Made by a program: the position numbers and the translations under genes. The notes under the pieces were generated by a model. It worked only from the letters and a program-made list of their open reading frames with translations, had not been told where the DNA came from and ran no database searches. A stretch of DNA of 64,000 nt from Asaia bogorensis (GTDB lineage: Bacteria; Pseudomonadota; Alphaproteobacteria; Acetobacterales; Acetobacteraceae). Each line of letters starts with the position of its first letter. The stretch's first letter is position 1. The DNA lies in the NCBI GenBank assembly GCA_945868845.1, contig CAMBMS010000004.1, positions 120,893 through 184,892 of the forward strand, in the 5' to 3' direction. Shown one piece after another: positions 35,407 to 44,933 of this stretch.

Positions 35407-36282
35407 ATGAAAAAACTACGCAAGGTTGTGATACCGGTCGCCGGCCTCGGCACCCGCTTCCTGCCCGCAACCAAGGCGATGGCAAAGGAAATGCTGCCCA
35501 TCGTTGACAAGCCTCTGATCCAATACGCCGTCGAGGAAGCCCGTGCCGCCGGCATCGAGCAATTCTGCATGATCACCGGGCGCGGCAAGACCGCCCTCGT
35601 CGAACATTTCGACATCGCCTACGAACTCGAAGCCACCTTGCGCGCCCGTGGCAAGGATGACGCCCTGGCGTCATTGCAGGGCGCGACGGTAGAGCCCGGA
35701 TCCATGGTGACCGTGCGCCAGCAAGTGCCGATGGGCCTCGGCCACGCTATCTGGTGCGCCCGTGCCTTCATCGGCGACGATCCTTTCGCCATCATGCTGC
35801 CCGACGATCTGGTGTTGGCCGAAGTGTCCTGGGTGAAGCAGCTAGCCGATGTCTATACACAGACCGGCGGCAATGTTGTCGCGGTGGAGGAAGTGCCGTG
35901 TGAGCATACAAATCGCTACGGGATTCTCAAAATTGGTGCTGATGACGGACGTATCGCGGAAATCCTGGGCTTGGTCGAAAAACCCAAACCCGAGGATGCG
36001 CCGTCCAATCTTTCCATCATCGGCCGCTATGTCCTGATGCCGGAAGTGATCGCGCATCTGGCCAGGATGGAACGTGGTGCCGGCGGCGAGGTGCAGCTTA
36101 CCGATGGCATGGCCAAGCTGATTGGTACGCAACCCTTCCACGGCTTACGCTGCCAGGGCCGCCGCTTCGATTGCGGAAGCAAGGAAGGTTTTTTGGAAGC
36201 CCAGATTGCCTTCGCTTTAAGGCGCCCCGATCTTCGCGATGCCGTGCGGGCCTTCCTGCCCACTTATTTTAAAGACCGGTGA
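35407..36282 (+). CDS. galU: UTP-glucose-1-phosphate uridylyltransferase
   Basis: 291 aa. Nucleotide-binding signature VIPVAGLGTRFLPATKAMAKEM (about 6-27), MLPIVDKPLIQYAVEEA, and catalytic-loop residues in FAIMLPDDLV and GLVEKP. Makes UDP-glucose for exopolysaccharide and envelope glycans. The next gene, a phosphohexomutase 4 bp later, supplies hexose-1-phosphate, so both likely act in one pathway. Confidence 0.95.
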   Translation: MKKLRKVVIPVAGLGTRFLPATKAMAKEMLPIVDKPLIQYAVEEARAAGIEQFCMITGRGKTALVEHFDIAYELEATLRARGKDDALASLQGATVEPGSMVTVRQQVPMGLGHAIWCARAFIGDDPFAIMLPDDLVLAEVSWVKQLADVYTQTGGNVVAVEEVPCEHTNRYGILKIGADDGRIAEILGLVEKPKPEDAPSNLSIIGRYVLMPEVIAHLARMERGAGGEVQLTDGMAKLIGTQPFHGLRCQGRRFDCGSKEGFLEAQIAFALRRPDLRDAVRAFLPTYFKDR

Positions 36283-36286
36283 TCGC

Positions 36287-37693
36287 ATGAACTTCCGTCA
36301 CGATTTCGATCCCACCGTGCTGCGCGAATACGATATCCGCGGTATCGTCGGAAAAACCCTGCACACGGCGGATGCCTTCGCCATTGGTCGCTGCTTCGCC
36401 AGCGTCATCGCATCCGATGGCGGTAAAACTGTGGCCACCGGTTATGACGGTCGCCATTCCTCCCCTGCCATGGAGGCCGCTCTGACCGAAGGTCTGATGG
36501 CGGGTGGCATGAACGTCACCCGCATCGGGTGTGGCCCGACACCAATGCTCTATTACGCCGCCACTACCCTGCCCACCGACGGCGCCATCATGGTCACCGG
36601 CAGTCACAATCCGCCGGACTATAATGGGTTCAAGATGATGCGCGGCCGCAAACCCTTCTTTGGCGAGGATATTTTATCCGTTGGCACCATGGCGCGCGCC
36701 GGTGATGTCGTTTCCGGCGTGGGCGCGCAGCGTAGCGCCGATGTCTCCGCTTCTTATATTGCACGGTTACTTCAAGACTGGGACGGTGGATCGCGCGCGT
36801 TGAAAGTTATCTGGGACAATGGCAACGGCTCCGCCGGCGATGTGTTGCAATTTTTAGTAAATGGCCTGCCCGGCACCCATACAATTCTCAACGGCACGAT
36901 CGACGGCAATTTCCCTGCCCATCATCCCGATCCCACGGTGCCGAAAAATCTCGAACAACTTATCGCCCGCGTGCGCGCCGAGGGCGCCGATCTCGGCATC
37001 GCCTTCGATGGCGACGCGGACCGGATCGGCGTGGTGGATGATACCGGAGAAATTCTGTTCGGAGATCAAATCCTGATCGTCCTCGCCCGCGACGTGCTGA
37101 AAACCAATCCTGGCGCGACGATCATTTCCGATGTCAAAGCTAGTCAGACCCTGTTCGACGAAATCGCCCGTGCCGGCGGGACGCCGAAAATGTGGAAGAC
37201 CGGGCACAGCCTGATCAAGCACGAAATGGCCACCTCCGGCTCACCGCTCGCCGGGGAAATGTCCGGCCATATCTTCTTCGCCGATAAATGGTACGGTTTT
37301 GACGACGCACTCTACGCGGCGATCCGTGTACTCGGCATCGTCGCGCGCATGGGCGGTCAACTTTCCACGGTTCGCAAGGCTCTACCACCAGTCATCAACA
37401 CGCCCGAAGTGCGCTTCGATTGCGACGATGTGCGCAAATTCCAGGTCATCGCGGAGGTGGCGGCGCGGTTAAAATCGGTCGGCGCGAATGTCTCCGATAT
37501 CGATGGTGTGCGCGTGACTACGGTGGACGGCTGGTGGCTTCTGCGCGCCTCCAATACGCAGGCCGTGCTGGTCGCCCGCGCGGAAGCCAAGGACGGCGCC
37601 GGCCTGGAGCGCCTGAAGGCCGCCCTCGTCACTCAACTTGCCGCCTCCGGTTTATCGGCGCCAGATTTTTCGGGCAACCACGCGGGACATTAA
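36287..37693 (+). CDS. Phosphomannomutase/phosphoglucomutase
   Basis: 468 aa of the alpha-D-phosphohexomutase family. Phosphoserine loop MVTGSHNPPDYNGFKMM (about 100-116), metal loop AFDGDADRIGVVDDTG (about 242-257), sugar-binding loop GEMSGHIFF, and phosphate-binding RASNTQAVLVARAEA. Converts mannose- or glucose-6-P to the 1-phosphate. ATG 36287 lies 4 bp after galU; dual PMM/PGM specificity (AlgC-like) is likely. Confidence 0.93.
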   Translation: MNFRHDFDPTVLREYDIRGIVGKTLHTADAFAIGRCFASVIASDGGKTVATGYDGRHSSPAMEAALTEGLMAGGMNVTRIGCGPTPMLYYAATTLPTDGAIMVTGSHNPPDYNGFKMMRGRKPFFGEDILSVGTMARAGDVVSGVGAQRSADVSASYIARLLQDWDGGSRALKVIWDNGNGSAGDVLQFLVNGLPGTHTILNGTIDGNFPAHHPDPTVPKNLEQLIARVRAEGADLGIAFDGDADRIGVVDDTGEILFGDQILIVLARDVLKTNPGATIISDVKASQTLFDEIARAGGTPKMWKTGHSLIKHEMATSGSPLAGEMSGHIFFADKWYGFDDALYAAIRVLGIVARMGGQLSTVRKALPPVINTPEVRFDCDDVRKFQVIAEVAARLKSVGANVSDIDGVRVTTVDGWWLLRASNTQAVLVARAEAKDGAGLERLKAALVTQLAASGLSAPDFSGNHAGH

Positions 37694-37862
37694 ATGCCCG
37701 CAAGTCAGGCCGGAGCAGAGAGCCGACTTATGACGGAATCTGGGAGGATTTTCTCAAAGCGTCGGAGGACGAGAGCGGATCGGAGCGGCGAAGTATTAGT
37801 TGATGCCGCGTCGCTTGCCCGTACTGATTTTGGCCAGGGTCTCGGTGGTCATGATGATTTAG
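37694..37862. other. Short intergenic region between phosphohexomutase and MFS gene
   Basis: The two flanking genes converge here. A minus-strand ATG frame of 18 codons (37796-37852, MTTETLAKISTGKRRGIN) starts 10 bp after the MFS stop; it may be a leader-sized peptide or chance. I see no convincing terminator. Confidence 0.3.
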
Positions 37863-39122
37863 TCATGATGTTGCCTCCTGCTTTTCGCGGCGTTTCCAGT
37901 ATAGGCCGCACCAGGCGACCGAGGCGAAGCCTGCGAACGCGATCGTATCGATGGCGACCAGTGGACCGAATAACCCCGCCAGCGTGCCGGCCAGCAGAAT
38001 GCCCCAGGGACCCATGCCGATGCAGACGGTAAGCAGGCCCATCAGGCGCGAGCGCATGGCTGGCGGGGCGTGCAGGATGATCAGCGATGTTTGCATGTTC
38101 GCGAAGGCGGAGGCGCCGATGCCGGCGACCACCAGCAGCGCGCAGGCCGGCCAGAACCAGGGGGTCAGCGGCATCAGCGCTACCGCGCCGAGGAACAGCA
38201 GGGAGCCGCCCACCATCAGGACGCGGCCCGAACCGGGGGGATCGCCGCTGGCCAGGCGTAGGCCGCCGAGAAGGGAGCCGAAGGCTTCGGCGGCCGCCAA
38301 AACACCGATCAGGATCGGACCGACTTCAAACAATTGCCGGCCGATCGGCGGCAACAGGGCTGAATAGGGAAAGCCGAGCAGGTTCATCGCGATGGTGACG
38401 ACCAGCACGCCAGCGATCACCGTATGGGTGCGGGCGTAGGCAAAACCCTCAGCGAGGTCGCGCGGAACTTGGCTGAGCGCGAGGCGGCGGGTTTCCTGAC
38501 GATGTTGCAGACCACTGCCGAGGCAGGCGGCCAGCAGGAACACGCAGGTGGAGACGGTGAAGGCCAAGGTGAGGCCACCCCATTCATACATGGCGCCAGC
38601 AACCACAGGGCCGATCAAGCGGGTCAGCGAATTGGACATCGTATCCAGTGCTAAAGCACGTGGGACCAGTTGCGTGGTGACGGCCTCACCCACCATACGC
38701 CGCCGTGTTGCCATTTCGGTGGCCCAGACAGTGCCGGCGGCCAGTGCGGCGATGCCGAGATGCCAGGGCCTGGCCCAGCCCAACGCGCTAAGTATCGCAA
38801 TCGATGCCGAGGCACCGGCGGCGAGCAGGTAGCCGGCGATCATGATGTGCTTGCGGTTCACGGCCTCACTGAGGACGCCGGCGAAGGCGCCGAGGACGAA
38901 CATCGGCAGGCTACGCGCCGCGGTGACGACGGCAACCGCAAGGCCGGAGCCGGTGACATCCAAGGTGAACAGGGCGGCGGCCAGAACTTCATGCCAGCGC
39001 ATTGCTGTGACGCAGCCGCCAATCGCCCAAAGACGGCGGAAGGAGGGTGTGGCGAGCAGCACTCGCAGGCCGGGCTTTTGCGGGGTGTCGCTCACGCGAT
39101 GCGGGCGGGCGGTAACAGCCAA
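37863..39122 (-). CDS. MFS transporter (MFS_3/enterobactin-exporter-like)
   Basis: 419 aa with 12 hydrophobic segments. N-terminal LATPSFRRLWAIGGCVTAMRW, then conserved loops (GVLSEAVNRKHIMIAGY; ATRRRMVGEAVTTQLVPRALALDTMSNSLTRLIGP) typical of the EntS-like MFS_3 group of exporters. The only in-frame starts are TTG 39122 and a GTG at 39095, both with poor ribosome sites. The substrate is unknown. Confidence 0.8.
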   Translation of the reverse strand: MAVTARPHRVSDTPQKPGLRVLLATPSFRRLWAIGGCVTAMRWHEVLAAALFTLDVTGSGLAVAVVTAARSLPMFVLGAFAGVLSEAVNRKHIMIAGYLLAAGASASIAILSALGWARPWHLGIAALAAGTVWATEMATRRRMVGEAVTTQLVPRALALDTMSNSLTRLIGPVVAGAMYEWGGLTLAFTVSTCVFLLAACLGSGLQHRQETRRLALSQVPRDLAEGFAYARTHTVIAGVLVVTIAMNLLGFPYSALLPPIGRQLFEVGPILIGVLAAAEAFGSLLGGLRLASGDPPGSGRVLMVGGSLLFLGAVALMPLTPWFWPACALLVVAGIGASAFANMQTSLIILHAPPAMRSRLMGLLTVCIGMGPWGILLAGTLAGLFGPLVAIDTIAFAGFASVAWCGLYWKRREKQEATS

Positions 39123-39271
39123 GACATTTGTTGCATCCTCTCGCGTTCGCGTGTCTGTTTATGGGCCGAGGCGGAGCGCCGGTCGGCCTGTTCCCCCGCA
39201 TCATGCGGCGAGCGGCGGTGTTACGACAACTCGAACCAGTTTCACGTGCAATGTTGGGGAGTACAGAGGCT

Positions 39272-40276
39272 ATGAGCAGCAGGACAAAGGCCGCGACGAA
39301 ACCCCCGATAATGAAAACGCGGTCAGCGAAAACCGGACCCGCGAAGGCGGCCGCCGTGATGGGGGCGCCGGCGATGGGCGGTATGGCCAGCATGGGGGGC
39401 ATGCCGATGAAGAAATACGACCGGTCCGCCGAGGACATGGGCAACATGGTCGAGCTTGGCCATGTGAATGTGCAGGTGCCGGACCAACATCTGGCGACGC
39501 TTTACTACATGAGCGGGCTGGGTCTGACGCGCGACGCCCTTCTGATGACGGGCGTGGAGAATATGTGGATCAATATCGGCCGCGGGCAATTCCACCTGCC
39601 GACGCGCCCGGCACAGGTGCTGCGTGGCGTCACCGGCCTAGTGGTGCCGAGCCTGGCCGATTTGCGCCAGAGGTTAAAGATAGTGGAAGACCGGCTAGCG
39701 GGGACGAAGTTCTCCTGGACCGATCATGGTGATTATATCGGCGCCACTTGCCCCTGGGGTAACCATGTTCGCTGCCACGCGCCAGGACCGCGTTTCGGCA
39801 AGATGAGACTGGGCATGCCCTATGTCGAATTCCCGGTGCCGAAGGGCTCTCTGACTGGGATCAAGCGCTTTTATGACGAGCTATTCGGCGCACGCACGAA
39901 GCTGGAAAAAGATACTCGCGGTAAATATCTGTCCGTCTGTTCTGGCGATGGGCAGTCGCTACATTTCCGCGAAAGCAAAGTGCCGCAGCCGGAATATGAC
40001 GGGCACCATATCCAGGTGACCTTGGCGGATTTTTCGGGCCCGCATCGTAAACTGAAGGAACGCGGTCTGATCACGGAAGAAAGCGATCAGTGGCAATACC
40101 GATTCAAGGACATCATCGACCTGGATACAGCCAAGGTGCTGTTTACCATCGAGCATGAAGTACGCAGCATGACGCACCCCATGTTCAACCGCCCACTGAT
40201 TAACCGCAATCCGATCATGACCAACCGCAACTATAGGCCGGGGCACGATTCCGCGACTTGGGCCTCCATGGAATGA
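39272..40276 (+). CDS. VOC-family protein with low-complexity N-terminal extension
   Basis: 334 aa. The core (from about residue 47, KKYDRSAEDMGNMVELGHVNVQVPDQ) has two VOC modules: WINIGRGQFHLPTR with CPWGNHVRCHAP, then YVEFPVPKGSLTGIKRFYDELFGA with HIQVTLADFSG. The first about 46 residues are Ala/Met/Gly/Lys-rich and unlike the fold. Start 39272 follows AGAGG; ATG 39411 (MPMKKYDR) after GGGGGG is an alternative that would remove the extension. Substrate unknown. Confidence 0.75.
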   Translation: MSSRTKAATKPPIMKTRSAKTGPAKAAAVMGAPAMGGMASMGGMPMKKYDRSAEDMGNMVELGHVNVQVPDQHLATLYYMSGLGLTRDALLMTGVENMWINIGRGQFHLPTRPAQVLRGVTGLVVPSLADLRQRLKIVEDRLAGTKFSWTDHGDYIGATCPWGNHVRCHAPGPRFGKMRLGMPYVEFPVPKGSLTGIKRFYDELFGARTKLEKDTRGKYLSVCSGDGQSLHFRESKVPQPEYDGHHIQVTLADFSGPHRKLKERGLITEESDQWQYRFKDIIDLDTAKVLFTIEHEVRSMTHPMFNRPLINRNPIMTNRNYRPGHDSATWASME

Positions 40277-40649
40277 CCCCGGAGCCTGGACCCACTTATA
40301 CCGAACATCGGCAATCTCCTCCACTGAGACGACAATAGGCTAATAATGGTGGTGCCGCGTGGACGGGCTACGGAAACTTACGCCATCGGAGCTTAAACCA
40401 TTCCCGTCCATAGCTAAAACCCTCGGACGAGATAACGCCTGGGGCTGTCTGCAAGAACTTCCATTCCATCGGCGAGCCGACCGGGGGCCGGCCCCGTTGT
40501 CCTGGCCCATCGCATCCCGGGGATTAATTTTTTTACCCAGGATACCCTGAGCCGAACCATCCTAGTTTTGGAAAATCCGCGCCGTTCCGGTGAAGATAAG
40601 GATGGGAATATCCAACCTCTTTGTCTTCACGGTGCAATCATCCCCGGCC
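40277..40649. other. Intergenic region without a recognisable gene
   Basis: I find no coding frame with homology on either strand. A 12-bp palindrome GGGGCCGGCCCC is at 40484-40495. The region separates a plus-strand VOC gene from the 3' end of a minus-strand CoA-transferase, so two converging units end here. Confidence 0.4.
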
Positions 40650-41840
40650 TCAAATCACCCCGCGCGCTCGCAACGTAGCAATTTCCTCGCCGGCTATGCC
40701 TAGCGCGCCCAGCACTTCGTCGGTATGTTCGCCCAAACCCGGTGAGGGTGTCCGCAACGGTGGCACGGCACCATCGATGCGCAGCGGAGTCGTCAGCATC
40801 TCTACCATTCCATAACCGGGATGATCGAGCGCGGCCGTGACAGGCTGAGCAATATTCTGCGGATCGGCGAACACTTCGGCCAGGTTCATCACTGGCCCGC
40901 AGGGCACGCCACCCGCGTTCAGCACATCGATCCAATGCGCCGTAGTATGGCGCATCGTCCGCGCCTCGATCTCCGCGTTAATCGCGGCGCGGTTGGCGAA
41001 GCGGTCGGCATTGGTGGCGAATTCCGGCCGCCCTGCCAGTTCCTCCGCATCCAGCGCGTTCAGCAGCCGCCGATACATCGCTTCCCCCGGCGGTGCGATG
41101 GCAATCTCGCCATCGGATGTGCGAAACATCCCATAGGGCGAAGCGACCGGATGGTCATTGCCGGTGCGCGGCGGCAATTTGCCAGTGGCGAGATGGTTGG
41201 CAGCGGCAAAGCCCAGCATGCCGATCATGGCCCCGGTCAGGCTGGTGGAAGCCGCGCCCGCCGCGCCGCCGCGTTCGCGGCGCAACAATAGAGAAACCAC
41301 ACCGAGCGCACAATAAAGCCCCGCCGCCAGATCGGAGATCGGATTGCCGGCGCGCACTGGCGGCGTGCCTTCCGGACCGTTCAGACTCATGAAGCCACTC
41401 ATTGCCTGAGCGATGAAATCGAAGCTGGGACGGTCCTTGTACGGCCCCGTCGCCCCGAAGCCACTGATACTACCACTGACCAGACGGGGATTGATTTTCG
41501 CTAGTTCCTCCGGCCCGAACCCCATCGCTGCCATCACGTCGGGGCGGTAATTCTCCACTACCGCGTCGGCGTCGGTTAACAGTTTCCGTAAAATATCTCG
41601 CGCCGCGGGGTCGCGCAGGTTCAGCGTAATAGATTTTTTATTACGGTTGAAGCTGGCGAAATACCAGGACAAGCCATCGCGCATGTCGCCCTGCGCTCGC
41701 ACCGGATCGCCCTCGCCTGGTGTTTCCACCTTGATCACCTCGGCGCCGAGGTCGGCCAGGATCATCGAGCAGAACGGGCCGGAAAGCACGCGCGTCAGAT
41801 CGATCACGCGCATTCTGGCGAGAGGAAGGTGATCGCTCAT
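40650..41840 (-). CDS. Type III (CaiB/BaiF) CoA-transferase
   Basis: 396 aa. MRVIDLTRVLSGPFCSMILADLGAEVIKVETP and catalytic Asp in RPSFDFIAQAMSGFMSL; DPVRAQGD and NRNKKSITLNLRDP are standard. ATG 41840 overlaps the MDR gene stop by 4 nt. Together with the MDR gene it may activate and reduce one substrate; which one is not evident. Confidence 0.88.
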   Translation of the reverse strand: MSDHLPLARMRVIDLTRVLSGPFCSMILADLGAEVIKVETPGEGDPVRAQGDMRDGLSWYFASFNRNKKSITLNLRDPAARDILRKLLTDADAVVENYRPDVMAAMGFGPEELAKINPRLVSGSISGFGATGPYKDRPSFDFIAQAMSGFMSLNGPEGTPPVRAGNPISDLAAGLYCALGVVSLLLRRERGGAAGAASTSLTGAMIGMLGFAAANHLATGKLPPRTGNDHPVASPYGMFRTSDGEIAIAPPGEAMYRRLLNALDAEELAGRPEFATNADRFANRAAINAEIEARTMRHTTAHWIDVLNAGGVPCGPVMNLAEVFADPQNIAQPVTAALDHPGYGMVEMLTTPLRIDGAVPPLRTPSPGLGEHTDEVLGALGIAGEEIATLRARGVI

Positions 41841-42799
41841 GCCATCAACACGATCTTGCCGGGAATCTGACGCGACAGCAGCGCCGCGATCGCCGTGCCC
41901 ACCTGTTCCAGTAGATAGATCATGCCGATCAGCGGCCGAAAAAACGGCGAGCCATAATAGCCTAAAATCGTCCACAACCACGCATTGGCGAACAGCAGAT
42001 CGCGTTCCTGCTGCGCCCCCCACACCACGCCGATGGCGGAGATGTTCTTGATGGAAATAAGATTTACCGTTAGCGCCTGAGTGCGCCCCGCGGCGAATCC
42101 GATCACCAGCATCCGCGTCTCCCAGTTTATCGCACGGATCGTCTGATCAAACGCGTCGCCGCCCACCGGATCGAACACTACATCGGCGACCTTGCCGCCG
42201 GTCAACTCGCACACCCGGTCTCGGATACTCTTGTTGTTATAGTAAATAATATATTGGGCGCCGTGGTCGTGCGCCATCGGGCCTTTCGCCGCCCCGCCGG
42301 CCGCTGCGAGCACCCGCGTGCCCAACAGCTTGCCCACCTTCACCGCAGCCAGCTCGACGCCACTCGCGGCACCCAGCACCAGCAGGTTTTCGCCCGCCCG
42401 CAATTTCCCCCGATGCGTGAGCGCGAACCACGCCGTGCCATAGACTGCCGGAACGGCGGCAGTGGTGATGAAATCTATCGCATCGGAAATCGCCACGGCA
42501 TTCAGCACCGGGATTACCTCCTCCGCGCGCATGCTCCCGCTATCGCGCAGGAACGCCATCACCATCTGGCCCACGCGCAGGTCCGTCACGCCAGGCATGA
42601 TCTCCCCACCCACTTTCAGCTCCGGCGTGAACGGCAATGGTGGTTTCATCCGGTACTTACCGGAGCCCATCAAGGTATTAGCGAAATTCACTCCCGCCGC
42701 GCGCACGCGCACATGCCCCGCCGAGGTCGGCAATGCCGGCACATCCTCCACCCGCGACGACGCCGGCCCACCCGAGAACCGGTAAAGCACCGCCTTCAT
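41837..42799 (-). CDS. Zinc-independent MDR/quinone-oxidoreductase-family protein
   Basis: 320 aa. VRVRAAGVNFANTLMGSGKYR (the QOR/NADPH:quinone signature), cofactor motif NLLVLGAASGVELAAVKVGKLLG, and INWETRMLVIGFAAG. It lacks the catalytic and structural zinc cysteines of alcohol dehydrogenases. Start ATG 42799 (MKAVLYRFSGG). Likely an NADPH-dependent reductase of enones or quinones, possibly acting on an acyl-CoA with the coupled CoA-transferase. Confidence 0.83.
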   Translation of the reverse strand: MKAVLYRFSGGPASSRVEDVPALPTSAGHVRVRAAGVNFANTLMGSGKYRMKPPLPFTPELKVGGEIMPGVTDLRVGQMVMAFLRDSGSMRAEEVIPVLNAVAISDAIDFITTAAVPAVYGTAWFALTHRGKLRAGENLLVLGAASGVELAAVKVGKLLGTRVLAAAGGAAKGPMAHDHGAQYIIYYNNKSIRDRVCELTGGKVADVVFDPVGGDAFDQTIRAINWETRMLVIGFAAGRTQALTVNLISIKNISAIGVVWGAQQERDLLFANAWLWTILGYYGSPFFRPLIGMIYLLEQVGTAIAALLSRQIPGKIVLMA

Positions 42800-42838
42800 C
42801 CTCACTACCGACCCCACCTCACACGCCATAGAGCATGT

Positions 42839-43109
42839 TAGGTCACCAGCCCGCTCCACACCACGACCAGGATCGTCAGCGCGGCCCAAAAGGACCGCCA
42901 GGCCGAGCGCCAGAGCGGGCCCAGCACAGCAACCCCACCAGCGCACTCAGCATCGCCAACACCGCGAGCGGCAAGGCGAGCAGGATATCCTTTTCCCCGC
43001 CGCCAAAGTTTACCGGCCCCTCCGCCACGGCGAAAAACAGCGCCACTGGCTACACAAAGGTCCACAGCAGGGGGATCGCCGGACGAATCCGCCAAGTTTG
43101 ATCACGCAT
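42839..43109 (-). pseudogene. Broken small membrane protein gene
   Basis: From ATG 43109 on the minus strand: MRDQTWRIRPAIPLLWTFV, TAG, then PVALFFAVAEGPVNFGGGEK and two hydrophobic stretches. After a frameshift near 42920 the frame reads LWRSAWRSFWAALTILVVVW. One nonsense codon and one frameshift break what would be a roughly 90-aa integral membrane protein. I do not recognise the family. Confidence 0.6.
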
Positions 43110-43174
43110 GGCCGGCTTGACCAACCCCGTCACCTGCCGCATCACCCATTGGCCTCATACCCGGATCGCCCAAG

Positions 43175-44347
43175 ATGAACGCTCCGCTCTTACTCTCCGC
43201 ACGTATTCGCGATACGTTCGCGGCCCCCATCCCCATCGCTAAGGCCTGGGCCGCGCGCTATCATGGCGGTGCAGGCCCCATCATTGACCTGACGCAGGCC
43301 GTCCCCGGCTATCCCACGCACCCCGACCTCGCCACCCGGCTCGCGGAAGGCGCCGCCTCCCCCATCCAGGCCCGCTATGGCAGCATCGATGGCGACGAGA
43401 GCCTGCGCGCGGCACTCGCCACCGATATCAACCGCCTCTATGGCGGCAACGTGACGGCAGGCGAGGTCGCCATCACCGCCGGCGCCAACCTCGCCTTCAC
43501 CATGGCGATCACCATCCTCTGCGAGGCGGGCGACCAGGTGATGCTGCCGGTGCCCTGGTATTTCAACAACGCCATGGCGCTGTCCATGCAGGGCATCACG
43601 GCCCTGGCGCTCCCTTGCCGCGCCGAGGACGGCTTCATCCCCGACCCCGACCGCGCCGCCGCGCTGCTTACGCCGCGCACGCGCGCAATCGTGCTGATCA
43701 CGCCGAACAACCCCACCGGCGCCGTCTATCCCCCCGCCATCATCGCTCGCTTCGCGGAACTCTGCGCCGCGCGCGGGGTATGGCTGATCCTCGACGAATC
43801 CTACCGCGACTTTCTGCCGGAGAGCGCGTTGCCGCCGCACGAGCTCTTCACCGATCCCACCTGGCGCAACCGTATCGTGCATATCTATTCCTTCTCCAAG
43901 GCATATTGCGTCCCAGGCCACCGCACTGGTGCCATCGTCACCGGGCCGGCGGTGCGTGCGGAACTAAACAAAGTGCTCGACACAATGCAGATCTGCCCGC
44001 CGCGCGGCCCGCTGCCCGGCCTCACCTGGGCAATCGATCATCTGCACGACTGGAAAGCCAACAACCGGGCCATCATCGCCGAGCGCGCACGTGTGTTCCG
44101 CGCCGGCGTCGGCCAGGTGCCCGGCTGGCGCATCGACGCGCTGGGCACCTATTTCGCCTATATGCGCGTGCCCGATCACGCACCGGATGCGCTCGCCACG
44201 GCGGAAAAACTCGCCACCGAGGCCGGCCTACTCTCGCTGCCTGGTTCCTTCTTCGGCCCCGGCCAGGAGCGGCATCTGCGCTTCGCCTTCGCCAATGCCG
44301 AGATTGACGTTATTGAGGCGGTGCCGGCGCGGCTGATGGCGATATAA
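43175..44347 (+). CDS. Class I/II PLP-dependent aminotransferase
   Basis: 390 aa fold-type I. ITPNNPTGAVYPP (about 169-181) and the Schiff-base lysine in YSFSKAYCVPGHRTGAIV (about 238-255). Shows the AspC/AAT-like conserved Arg near the C-terminus (ERHLRFAFANAE). Transfers an amino group between an amino and a 2-oxo acid. No operon partner: 138 bp precede the next gene. Confidence 0.86.
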   Translation: MNAPLLLSARIRDTFAAPIPIAKAWAARYHGGAGPIIDLTQAVPGYPTHPDLATRLAEGAASPIQARYGSIDGDESLRAALATDINRLYGGNVTAGEVAITAGANLAFTMAITILCEAGDQVMLPVPWYFNNAMALSMQGITALALPCRAEDGFIPDPDRAAALLTPRTRAIVLITPNNPTGAVYPPAIIARFAELCAARGVWLILDESYRDFLPESALPPHELFTDPTWRNRIVHIYSFSKAYCVPGHRTGAIVTGPAVRAELNKVLDTMQICPPRGPLPGLTWAIDHLHDWKANNRAIIAERARVFRAGVGQVPGWRIDALGTYFAYMRVPDHAPDALATAEKLATEAGLLSLPGSFFGPGQERHLRFAFANAEIDVIEAVPARLMAI

Positions 44348-44484
44348 AGGGACGAAAGCCTGGAAGCAGAGTCCCGACCTTTCGTCTCTGCACGCCATCG
44401 GTACCATATCGAGGCGTGTGGCGAGGTCTGGGGATGGCACGAAGCCGCTTGCCAGGGGCAGTCCGGTCACGTCAGCATAGGGGA

Positions 44485-44922
44485 ATGAGGACGCTGAACG
44501 GACGGATTTGGTTGGCCGGTGCGCTGGCCCTGCTGGTGCAGGGTTGTAGCCGGGGCGAGAGCGTGGCGGACCCATCCAGCTGCAAATTCCATGGGGCCAA
44601 GCCGATGCTGGTGGCGGAGCTAGCGTTCGGACGCAACGTGAAAGGCGGGCCGGGTGTGTCCGACGCGGATTGGGCGGAGTTTCAGCGCGATATATTGACC
44701 GGGCAATTTCCCGATGGACTGACCGTGATGGACGCGGTGGGCCAATGGTCTGATCCGCGCGCCAAGCGCATGGTCAGTGAGCCGAGTAAATTCGTGATTC
44801 TTGCCGCGCCAGACACGCAAGCGACCGCGCAGGGGCTGAGGGTCGTCACTGATGCCTATAAGCGCCGATTCGGCCAGGAATCCGTGATGGTCGCCGTCAA
44901 TCAGCGCTGTGTGGCGTTTTAA
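44485..44922 (+). CDS. DUF3574-type lipoprotein
   Basis: 145 aa. Lipoprotein signal MRTLNGRIWLAGALALLVQG followed by the lipobox cysteine (Cys21). The mature part (VAELAFGRNVKGGPGVSDADWAEFQRDILTGQFPDGLTVMDAVGQW) resembles DUF3574 proteins. Function unknown. The ribosome site is close to the ATG (AGGGGA), so the precise start is uncertain. It lies 11 bp upstream of the M20 gene and may be co-transcribed with it. Confidence 0.75.
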   Translation: MRTLNGRIWLAGALALLVQGCSRGESVADPSSCKFHGAKPMLVAELAFGRNVKGGPGVSDADWAEFQRDILTGQFPDGLTVMDAVGQWSDPRAKRMVSEPSKFVILAAPDTQATAQGLRVVTDAYKRRFGQESVMVAVNQRCVAF

Positions 44923-44933
44923 GGAAGAGTCCC

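Noticed and set aside
37796..37852. 18-codon minus-strand frame after the MFS gene as a real small protein
   Set aside because: No ribosome site of quality and no recognisable family; too short to support from sequence alone.
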